Part shown: positions 9,005 through 16,400 of the stretch, one piece after another
How positions within the stretch are numbered: the stretch's first letter is position 1
How the letters are laid out: each line of letters opens with the position of its first letter
Source: Mesotaenium endlicherianum
Taxonomy: Eukaryota; Streptophyta; Zygnematophyceae; Zygnematales; Mesotaeniaceae
Assembly (NCBI GenBank): GCA_009602735.1
Contig: WELA01003670.1
Coordinates: forward strand, 238,786-261,646
DNA length: 22,861 nucleotides
Direction: 5' to 3'
Notes under the pieces: generated by a model
The model's input: the letters and a program-made list of their open reading frames with translations, nothing else
The model's database searches: none
Told to the model about the DNA's origin: nothing
Made by a program: the position numbers and the translations under genes

Positions 9005-10826
9005 TCTAGCAGAGATTAATTACTCAGTGTTTTCTATCATTCATGTGCTCAAACAGTGGAGAGCATACTTACATGGTAAAGCCTTTAAGGTGATTAGAGA
9101 TAATCTAGCTCTGACCCACTTTCAGAAGAAGTCCAAGCTGTCGAGGAGGGAGAACCGCTGGAGCCAGATGCTGGGGCAGTTCCAAGTCCAGATCGACTAC
9201 AAACCAGGGAAGTTGAATCCTGCTGTTGCACTCTCTAGAAGACCTGACTTGCAAGAAAGGAACTTTAGTCAGCATGCTGTAGATAAAGTCCTGTGGGCAC
9301 TCACTTCACTAAAGGTGAAAAAGTCCTTCCTTGAACAACTTAGGAAAGCCTACCTTTCTGACCCAACATGTGAGCCCAGCCCCACTACTGGTATGTGTCG
9401 TGCTACTACACTCGGGTATAAGCTTAAGGGAGGGGTCTGGGTGACTGAGACCACTTCAGGCAGGCTGAAGCTGGTCATTCCTAATAACTTGGAAATAAGG
9501 TCCCTTTTATTGAGTCAAGCACATGACAGTTNACCGGGTGGGCATTTGGAGCAGGCCAAAACTGTTGGCAAACTGGCAAAACATTATCATTCGGAGGGGT
9601 TACCCCGGGAGGTCTTGAAATATGTCAAGTCCTGTGACCAGTGTCAGAGAAATAAGTCTCGGCACACACCACCCGGAGGTCTCTTGCAACCGCTGCCCAT
9701 CCCAGCTGGACGCTGGGAAACAATATCCATGGACTGGGTGGTCTCACTACCAAGAACTGCCAACGGGCATGATTCAATACTGGTAGTCGTGGATAGATTG
9801 ACAAAAATGGTCATTTTTATCCCCACAAACGTCAAAGTGACTGCACTCAAAACAGCCAGACAGTTTTACAACCATGTAGTATGCCAACATGGGCTCCCTT
9901 CTAATATCATCTCAGACAGAGACTCAAAATTCACCTCTAAGTTCTGGAGAGCTTTAATGGGGTTAATGGGAGTCAAACAGCTGCTCAGCACAGCAAACCA
10001 CCCTCAGACTGATGGGCAGACTGAAAGAACTAACCGAGTTCTGCAAGAGGTGCTGAGAGCATATATTAACCAAAAACAAGATAATTGGGATGACCTGTTG
10101 CCTCAAATTCAGTTTGCGGTCAACAGTGCGGTGCACGCGTCAACGGGCAAAACTCCTTTTGAACTCAGCCTGGGTAGAGTCCCTAAGTCTCCTCTAGATG
10201 TGCTAGGGGAATCTTTAACTCACCCTGCAGGGATTGACAACCCGGTCTCCCTCCAGTTAACTCAGGAGTTTGCTGACACCCTGTCAGAAGTCCAACGAAA
10301 CTTGCACACGGCCCAAGAAAACCAACAAAAATACGCTAATCAACACCGTCGGGAACTGACATTTTCCAAGGGGGATTTAGTCAAACTGCATTCTCAGCAC
10401 CTGTACCTCCCTGGTGTGGTCAAGAAAAAGCTTGGCCCTGTCTGGGTCGGTCCATATTCGGTGGTCCGTCGTGTCGGTCAGAATGCTTACAAACTCAACA
10501 TGTCAGCTGAATACAAGGGGCACCCGGTCTTTAATGTCTCCTTCCTGGAACCATACATAAAAGGTGATGCACTGTTCACAGGTCGGTTCCCGGTCCAACC
10601 GGGACCGGTCCCCGCTGTCCGGGACGGCGACCCTGAGGAATATGAGGTCGATGAGATTTTAGACGCTCGCTCGGTCCGTCGATCGTCTAAATATGTCATG
10701 AAGTACCTCATTCGATGGAAGGGTTACGATGCCTCTGGGGACACTTGGGAATTTAAAGACCAGCTTGCCAATGCCAAAGGGGCGTTGAAACGGTTCCACC
10801 TTCGGGCGGCTGGGGCAACGCCCTAA
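8991..10826 (+). CDS. pol: Element A: RNase H end, integrase and chromodomain
   Basis: The frame is open from 8859, but homology starts near 8991 with [10 protein letters not shown]. The RNase H end shows the catalytic Glu, RDNLALTHF, and [12 protein letters not shown], where the usual Asp (ADALSR) is Val at 9225-9227. The integrase follows with its HHCC finger (AHDS...GGH...CDQCQRNK, with an ambiguous base at 9532), core Asp in SMDWV (9732), Asp in SDRDSKF, Glu in DGQTERTNR, and a C-terminal domain ([30 protein letters not shown]). It ends with a chromodomain: [28 protein letters not shown]. The DDE triad is complete, so the integrase part looks intact except for the N. The integrase joins cDNA to the genome and the chromodomain guides it to chromatin. 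Confidence 0.93.
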   Translation, partial: SMNFNLAEINYSVFSIIHVLKQWRAYLHGKAFKVIRDNLALTHFQKKSKLSRRENRWSQMLGQFQVQIDYKPGKLNPAVALSRRPDLQERNFSQHAVDKVLWALTSLKVKKSFLEQLRKAYLSDPTCEPSPTTGMCRATTLGYKLKGGVWVTETTSGRLKLVIPNNLEIRSLLLSQAHDSXPGGHLEQAKTVGKLAKHYHSEGLPREVLKYVKSCDQCQRNKSRHTPPGGLLQPLPIPAGRWETISMDWVVSLPRTANGHDSILVVVDRLTKMVIFIPTNVKVTALKTARQFYNHVVCQHGLPSNIISDRDSKFTSKFWRALMGLMGVKQLLSTANHPQTDGQTERTNRVLQEVLRAYINQKQDNWDDLLPQIQFAVNSAVHASTGKTPFELSLGRVPKSPLDVLGESLTHPAGIDNPVSLQLTQEFADTLSEVQRNLHTAQENQQKYANQHRRELTFSKGDLVKLHSQHLYLPGVVKKKLGPVWVGPYSVVRRVGQNAYKLNMSAEYKGHPVFNVSFLEPYIKGDALFTGRFPVQPGPVPAVRDGDPEEYEVDEILDARSVRRSSKYVMKYLIRWKGYDASGDTWEFKDQLANAKGALKRFHLRAAGATP

Positions 10827-10853
10827 CTGTCCCTTCATTAGACATGGGAAGGT

Positions 10854-10869
10854 GACAGGAGGACCTGTC
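10854..10869. other. Short hairpin after pol
   Basis: GACAGG and CCTGTC flank a four-base loop, 28 bases after the pol stop. It is a perfect six-base stem just before the first polypurine tract. The function is unknown. Confidence 0.4.
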
Positions 10870-10876
10870 TCCATAT

Positions 10877-10890
10877 AAGTTGGAGGGGGA
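10877..10890 (+). other. First polypurine tract, directly after pol
   Basis: AAGTTGGAGGGGGA is followed by TGTGACAGTTAGTGACAGTT, which looks like the start of an LTR (TG plus a GTGACAGTT repeat). The core AAGTTGGAGGG is identical to the tract in front of the real 3' LTR at 12926-12937. Position right behind the chromodomain is where a chromovirus usually ends. Confidence 0.6.
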
Positions 10891-11149
10891 TGTGACAGTT
10901 AGTGACAGTTGTGCCAGGCAGCCCACCTTTAAAATTAAGTTGGAGAGAGTGGTATTCTCTGATCACCATATTACACACTCAACCTGCGCTCACACTCACT
11001 TGCTCTCTAACTCAATTTTCCCTTATATTCACTCACACCAGGTATTCCACACTAGGAACTTTCCCGATCGCATTCCTCTTCATCAAGGGCACTCAGTAGC
11101 GGCAAAATATCATGACTTCACTAACTGCATTGTGTTTATGATTGAGCAG
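10891..11149 (+). other. LTR-like or leader segment before the extra ORF
   Basis: It starts TGTGACAG and contains TTTAAAAT near 10929 and a third AAGTTGGAGAG near 10937. A long pyrimidine-rich stretch follows, and it ends in a good 3' splice-site pattern: CTAAC at 11121-11125, then TTGTGTTTATG and CAG ending at 11149, one base before the ATG of the extra ORF. It does not match the LTRs of element A. It could be the remnant of another element's LTR, or a leader/intron end feeding the extra ORF. Confidence 0.35.
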
Positions 11150-11150
11150 G

Positions 11151-12852
11151 ATGACTCAAAAGTCGGAACTCAAGAGGAAGAGAAGGGCGGAAGAGGCACA
11201 TGCAGAATACTTGCATTTCCGTGGAGACATCGAATCATCCTCCATCTCCGCTCGGGAATCACAACGACTCCAACAACAACGGGAGGCACAGAAGAAGAAG
11301 GAGGAGGAGGAGGAACAGGCCAGACTGAGGCAGGAAGAAATGGACAGAAAAGCTGCAGAGGAGGCCAAGAAAGCAGAGGAGGAGAGGCAAGCTGAGGAGA
11401 GGCGGAAGCAGCAGGCTGAAGAAGAAGAACAGAGGAGAATCAGCAGCTACCACTACACAGTGCTGGGCAAGGGCTTTGATCCACTGGAGGAGGCCTTCAA
11501 GTATGCCCAGAGAAGTCGCAGTGAGAAGCAGAAGGAAATCCTCCAGAGAGAAGAGGAGACATCCGAAAACTTTGACAAGTATATAGAGGTCAGCACGGGG
11601 CTCCTCCTCTACCACGATTACGCCAGGATGGTAGGATACACGGTCAGAGAGGCCAAGGCAATGGCCCAGGTGAACGAAGCAGGGGCTGTCTCGATTCCTG
11701 GTATCTGGGGGGAAGATAGGGTCATCAGGATGATCCCCATGGACGCGGACAGCTTTAAGGACTCAACACCCCATAACAGGTTCAAGGCCATGTATAATGA
11801 GGTGGAGAGAAGGAGGTGGGAATTCTTGGCCAGGGAAACCAGTCAGCTAGACTTCGCAGGGCACTGGTACCCTTGAACTCTTAAAAAAATAGACCCTGCC
11901 TTCTTCCAAAAGCCCACTGATTGGCGGTGGATGACCATCAACATGAGGGACCAGCAGAATGACAGGGCGACGGATGAGGATTTCCTGACAGACCTAAAAG
12001 GGAACATAGTATTGCCCCCTCACATTGCGGCTTGGGACCCAAGATTGGATGGAGTCAGAGACTGCATGAGCCAAGAGATGCAGGGGGACAGAAGCAGGGC
12101 CCGAGAGTCATTCTCCAAAGGGAAGCACGCTTATGCCAAATGGGCAAGCAAGCAGGGGGAAAAGGACCTCTATGCGGTCCGGACTCAGCAGCCCCCACCA
12201 GCACCCAAAAGGGGAAGGTCAGTAGGATATTCTTTTTCTCGGGAAGAGCTGGAGCAGCTGACAGAAGAGACCCCAGAAGTCTCAGAGGAACCCGGGGACG
12301 GAGAGGAGGAGGAGTCAGAGGAAGACGAGGAGGAAGGCGAGGAGGAGGACACTAGCCCCGCCGTGATCCTGACACCTGCCACATCCCCTNACTAGCCCCG
12401 CCGTGATCCTGACACCTGCCACATCCCCTGTAAGGGAGAAGACGGGGTTGGCCCTGCAGCAACTCGCTGAAGAGGAGGATATCACTTGGCTGGGAACTGC
12501 CAGAGGACAGAGCTCATCTGCAGGCACGGAGACCCAGTCAGACAGGGCAGACAGGTGGGCTGCTCGGGAGATAGCCAGAGGCCTGCCAGCATCTCCCTCG
12601 CAGAGAGGGCATGTACCCTTGGCTCATATCATGCAACATCCTTCTGGGATGCCGGTATACGTACCTGTCAGTTTGAGGGCTGCCCAAGAGAAGGCTGCCT
12701 CCCTTCAGCTTCTGACTGTGCAGGAGGAAACAGTCCAGTTACTGCGTTCTCCGCGGGGCCCCTACGCAGATTCCCCAGGCTTCAGGAGACCCCAAGACAG
12801 GAGGAGGTCTGGCTCCCCTGAGTATATGGCCTCAGGGACATCTCCCTCCTAA
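11151..12852 (+). CDS. Element A: extra 3' ORF, coiled-coil protein of unknown function
   Basis: I do not recognise this protein. The first ATG is at 11151 (MTQKSELKRKRRAEE). The frame runs to TGA 11874-11876, continues in the same frame (TLKKIDPAFFQKPTDW...) to an N at 12390, and resumes in a +1-shifted frame to TAA 12850-12852. The shift vanishes if a 39-base repeat around the N is counted once, which leaves about 556 codons with one TGA. It has a basic KRKRR at residues 8-12, a Glu/Lys/Arg/Gln-rich coiled coil at about 36-97, a mixed globular-looking part at 100-330, a strongly acidic run near 12290-12350, and a polar C-terminus. No signal peptide or membrane helix is seen, so it is not envelope-like. 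It could be a captured host sequence, a gag-like protein of another family, or a lineage-specific accessory protein. Confidence 0.6.
12351..12429. other. 39-base direct repeat flanking a single N: likely assembly join artefact
   Basis: Bases 12351-12389 and 12391-12429 are identical and separated only by the N at 12390. This is what is left when two contigs with overlapping ends are joined without merging the overlap. Counting the repeat once restores the reading frame of the surrounding ORF, which supports the artefact reading. Confidence 0.85.
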
Positions 12853-12921
12853 TGGCAGTAGGCTGGGGATGAAAGGGACAGCACGCTGTTATTAGTGTTA
12901 GTGTTGTTGAGGCGACAACAT

Positions 12922-12937
12922 AAAAAGTTGGAGGGAT
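12922..12937 (+). other. Polypurine tract of element A
   Basis: AAAAAGTTGGAGGGAT lies immediately before the TGTAATG start of the 3' LTR, the place where plus-strand DNA synthesis is primed. It repeats the core of the tract at 10877-10890. Confidence 0.75.
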
Positions 12938-13658
12938 TGTAATGAATCAGTATATTGGTTGACATAATATTCATTTAAATAATATAGTTAAATAAGTTCA
13001 GCCTGCTGAACTCTAGTTAATGATCAGTCTGCTGGACTTTATATTTAATATCAGTTTAATGACTCAGCCGGAAGCAGCAGGCTGATATCAGCTTAAGTCA
13101 GCTTGCTGACACATTCTTTGACAGCCAGCTGACTTTTGTACTCGGTAGCAGCGAACTGCCTCGATATGCATCTAAGTGTGGTATGCTAGATGAATGGCCA
13201 AATGACATCCCTATGATGGATGGTGATTCGGGATGATGGGAGATGGTGGTGGATTTGGTTAACCGAGGTCCTACCAACGTGGTTAACTCCCGGGTAGGCG
13301 GTGCCATCGCACTGGCCGTTGAACAGTAAACTCATTCCATGTACATATGCTAGGCATTGCTCTCGAGTTCGGCATTCGGAAACGAGGCCAACTCTCTTGT
13401 ACAGCTTACTGAGAGAGATCTGAATCCAAGGCGAGAAACCATTGATACGCACTGTCTTCTAACCTTGCTTATGTATGAGTTTACTGATTTGCATTATTGA
13501 TGCTAGTTTACTCGCATTTGACTTACGAGTATTATTCACTGCTAGTGTGTTATCCTTTGCCGTTTAACCAGTTAACGGAAAATACCATAAATATTACTTG
13601 CTGATATAAAGATCTGTATTAATTGTTAATTGCCTATTTGGTAAGTTGATTCATTTCA
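12938..13658 (+). repeat. 3' LTR of element A
   Basis: It matches the 5' LTR end to end with about 40 differences by eye and has the same TG...CA ends. A CATAA stands at 13662-13666, three bases past this end, and at 4821-4825, one base before the 5' LTR. This is a candidate but imperfectly placed target site duplication. Confidence 0.93.
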
Positions 13659-13674
13659 GTGCATAAATAAGTAA

Positions 13675-14160
13675 AGTTGACTTTGGCCACCGCTCGAGAT
13701 CGGCAGAACACGTTTGCTGATACGGACGGGACTGCGTTGAGTTTTGAAGTTGGCAATAAAGTACTTTTGCAAACTAAAAATCTCCAACTTAAGCACCCAG
13801 GAGAGCGAAAGCTACTGCCTTGCTGAGTAGGCCCTTTTATGGTTACTGCAAAGGTTGGACCTGTTGCATACCGATTGGATTTGCCTGACCCATGGGGCGA
13901 ACGCATTTTGTGTTTAATATCAGTATACTTGAGCTGTTTTGATCTGATGGCCGCTATCAGCCATAATCAGCCACAGGCATTGGAATTGGAAATTGCCGAT
14001 AATGAGAAGGCCTGGGATGTAGAGGAGGTCTGAGGACACCGCTATACCCGTCGTAAGCCTCCACAAGTGGAGCTTTTGATCAAATGGCTTTATTACGATT
14101 CCAGTTGGAACTCGTACGAACCTCAGGACAAAATCCTTCTTATTGTAAGGACCTGGTTCA
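13675..14160 (+). pseudogene. Element B: integrase C-terminus and chromodomain, resumed after element A
   Basis: The text resumes with ATARDRQNTFADTDGTALSF, EVGNKVLLQTKNLQLKHPGERKLLP, then VGPFMVTAKVGPVAYRLDLPDPW, the chromovirus integrase tail. TGA at 13824-13826 stands where this motif usually has Trp. A frame change follows near 13895. The chromodomain appears at about 14060-14140 as PPQVELLIKWLYYDSSWNSYEPQDKIL. The catalytic part between KEIIS (4824) and this point is missing, so some sequence was lost in addition to the insertion of A. Dead copy. Confidence 0.85.
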
Positions 14161-14397
14161 ACAGTATTGATTACGATGGGCTACTGCTCAAATGCTCTGT
14201 ACCACGGGCAGTGTGCTACCCGATACAAGTTGTAAGCCAAGGATCAAACGCAAAAGAGATGCGGCCAAGTAATCGCTCTTTTCCGTCCCCATGATGATGC
14301 AAAGTCCATTCGCTCAACGGTGTTTTTTGCTGATTACGGTCAGTATTGACACATCATACTTAAAAGACGAGGCTTAACGAGGACGTTAACTTCTTTT

Positions 14398-14410
14398 AAG
14401 GGGGGAGGAG
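14398..14410 (+). other. Polypurine tract of element B
   Basis: AAGGGGGGAGGAG directly precedes TGTAACAG, the same tract-then-TG layout as in element A. Confidence 0.7.
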
Positions 14411-15168
14411 TGTAACAGTTCAAGCTATTTTAGGCATATTTGGGACGTTTTCTAATTACCTAAAATACGTTACGCTATATATGAATATATTATTTGATAA
14501 ATGATTGCATCTTGATGAATTATTTCCCACACCCGTGTGCCGACTAATCCCTGGTCAATTGGCGAAACGGTCATGATTCCATTGCAAACAACGTTGTATA
14601 GTAATTCGACTACTTTGCAGTAGTACAACATAATTCTCCATAAAGTACTTTGAATTCTTATGAGGTGATAAACTATTCAAATACGGATTGATTAGTTTAT
14701 GTTGATTGTTATATTTCGGAAGATACACAACCACTGATTTTGGATTAACAACATGTCGTTAAATTAAACGAGGTCGTAAAACTCAAACGAAATAATTATG
14801 CAAAGTTACTTTGCATCCATGCGGATTTGAATTCGCGACCTCTCGTTTGAGACGATCACACCTAACCGACTGGCGAAGTAGTTCTTTACGACTACTCGGT
14901 CATGACGAAAGCATGTGAGCACGATGAACGATCACGTCTATTGAAAATATCGAGAAGACACGACCGCCATTAGTCACGTCTATTCGAAAGAAACTAAGAC
15001 GTGACTACGAACCTTCATGTCTATCCAAAGGACGCGACTACGCCGATTCGGCGCGAAACGATTCGTTACGATTCGTTGCAATTCGTCGAAAGTCTCGAAA
15101 CTGCCACTCGGCACAATTTGGAGCATTCGGGCAAATGGGTCACATCCGTTTGACCGTTTTTGTTGACA
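14411..15168 (+). repeat. LTR of element B (3' end approximate)
   Basis: It starts TGTAACAGTTC right after the polypurine tract and the chromodomain gene. No second copy is found in the window, so the end is inferred from TTGACA at 15163-15168, which is followed by TAATTGGTGCCC, a possible primer-site-like TGGTGCC. The stretch contains a tRNA-like segment on the minus strand and short repeats of the ACGATTCGTT type near 15057-15092. If the TGGTGCC is a real primer site, this LTR would face a further, now lost, interior. Confidence 0.5.
14817..14877 (-). other. tRNA-like remnant inside the B LTR
   Basis: Read on the minus strand, the segment has a D-arm-like CCAGTCGGTTAGG (A box), an anticodon-arm-like TCGT-CTCAA-ACGA, then AGGTCGCG, and a T-loop TTCAAAT followed by CCGC (B box). 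The order and spacing are those of a tRNA. However, the anticodon loop is short by about two bases, the T stem is mispaired, and the ends do not form an acceptor stem. It is not a functional tRNA gene. It may be a tRNA-derived SINE head or a captured fragment. Confidence 0.35.
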
Positions 15169-15281
15169 TAATTGGTGCCCTAGGTGGTGACTCAAAGCAC
15201 TCGAGTGCCTTACGTTGAACAGGTACAACCTGCGAGAGTCATTGTGAGTGCAACTCTCACAAGCACTAATTCTACAGATTA

Positions 15282-15307
15282 CTCTCTCTCTCTCTCTCTC
15301 TCTCTCT
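15282..15307 (+). repeat. (CT)n microsatellite
   Basis: Thirteen CT units without interruption. It lies between the B LTR and the DIRS-like remnant. Confidence 0.95.
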
Positions 15308-15419
15308 TGTGGACTTAGCAAAGATAACGAGTTGCAGATGTTTTTCTTTCCGCTATTACCAAAGATTCCTTGAACACCAAAGAAGAGATTCTTCGAAATT
15401 AGAACGTTTTGCAGAAGCG

Positions 15420-15590
15420 TTACATGCAAGACCCGTAGCGTGCACATTAGAACGATAGCATCATTAGCAGGCCAGCTTATTTCCATGAAGGTGGCTTTTG
15501 GGAGCATCGCGGGCATGTACACACGCCATATGTACACTGTTATCAACCAAGGGTTTACCTCGGATGACGTGGTCCCCATAACGGAAGCTC
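15420..15590 (+). pseudogene. DIRS-like RT C-terminal end (thumb region)
   Basis: The frame gives HIRTIASLAGQLISMKVAFG, then SIAGMYTRHMYTVINQ and DDVVPI. This matches the conserved block after the RT palm of DIRS-type elements (R.lA.laGqliSm..A.G...r..tr.ly..in). The rest of RT upstream is not recognisable. The frame is lost near 15580, where the following RNase H lies in another frame (KLHELAVWKEQF). Confidence 0.7.
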
Positions 15591-16400
15591 CACGAGCTTG
15601 CTGTCTGGAAGGAGCAGTTTGATCATTTCAATGGTGCTCCTATTCGGACCACCATGGCCCCTGATTTTGTCAAGCACACCAATGCTAGCGTGACCACGTG
15701 GGGCGCAGTATTGAGGTTGGTCGCCTCAGGGCAGACGTGGGAATTGTTGAGCCCACTCCCCGCTGCTAGCATCAAGGGATTGTCAACATTGAGGGAGATA
15801 CTTGACGCGAAGGCAGCTTTGGATAAGGTCATCCAAGTGATGGACGGGCGACAAGTTCTCTTGCGCGTCGACAGCCAAGCAATGTATTATGTCTTGAGAA
15901 AAGGCGGCTCGTCTAAAGAAGATCTAGCGCATGCTTGTGCTCAAGTATTTGGCATAAGTCTTAGACACCAACTCAACTTGTTTGTAGAATGGATTCCTAA
16001 AGAATTTTATGCAGTGGCAAATGAGATCTCCAAGCGGAAAAACTTGGACAATTTTTTCCTCCAATTGGAGGCCTTTGAGAGACTAGAAGCAGAGTGGGGG
16101 CCGCATTCCGTTGATAGATTTGCCACAGCCAGCAACACGCGCCTGCCAAGGTTCAACTCAAGGTGGTTGCAGGCGGTCGTGGAGGTCATTGATGCCCTTA
16201 CCGAGCACTGGGCCAGTGAGAACAATTATTGTTTTCCACCACCTCAGATGGTCGCACCAGTAGTTGACCACGTGCTGCGAAGCAAGGCCAAATGCACGCT
16301 AGTGATACTCTAGTGGCATTCAACCAGCTGGTGGCCGCGGTTGCTGGATTTTAATGCGAAATGGATAGATTGTGTGCACGGTCAGTACGGTAGGCCATAG
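15582..16400 (+). pseudogene. DIRS-like RNase H and conserved downstream region
   Basis: The open frame starts after TAA 15579 with RKLHELAVWKEQFDHFNGAPIR. The ATG at 15654 is internal. RNase H landmarks are VKHTNASVTTWGAVL, STLREILDAKAAL, VLLRVDSQAMYYVL and FVEWIPKEFYAVANEISK. The first catalytic Asp is Asn (AAT at 15681). The block VDRFATASNTRLPRFNSRW, DALTEHW, ENNYCFPPPQMV is the typical segment between RNase H and recombinase in DIRS elements. TAG at 16311-16313 interrupts before WHSTSWWPRLL, and a second TAG is at 16398-16400 in the same frame. Confidence 0.85.

Larger units (their letters stand above)
4827..13658 (+). mobile_element. Element A: chromovirus-type Ty3/gypsy LTR retrotransposon with an extra 3' ORF
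   Basis: Two direct LTRs (4827-5546 and 12938-13658) bound an interior with tRNA-Met primer site, gag, protease, RT, RNase H, integrase, chromodomain, an additional ORF cassette and a polypurine tract. The domain order PR-RT-RH-IN-chromodomain defines a chromovirus. By eye the LTRs differ at about 40 of 720 positions, many of them C/T or A/G, so the insertion is old. The coding region carries three TAG codons in the gag-pol frame, frameshifts near 6120, 7020-7090 and 8990, and one TGA in the extra ORF, so this copy cannot make a full polyprotein. It sits inside the integrase of element B. Confidence 0.93.

Noticed and set aside
10880..11395. 171-codon ORF overlapping the first polypurine tract
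   Set aside because: It overlaps the extra ORF in another frame, starts inside the polypurine tract and has no domain. It is a chance frame.
11259..11615. Minus-strand ORF with many Leu and Ser
   Set aside because: It is the antisense of the Glu/Lys-rich coiled coil, which always produces Leu/Phe/Ser-rich shadow frames.
11151..12852. Envelope-like gene (errantivirus-like third ORF)
   Set aside because: The position fits, but no signal peptide, transmembrane segment, furin-type site or cysteine pattern is visible.
14980..15579. 199-codon minus-strand ORF spanning the B LTR end and the DIRS RT
   Set aside because: It crosses the (CT)n repeat and two unrelated element ends on the antisense strand. 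No domain.
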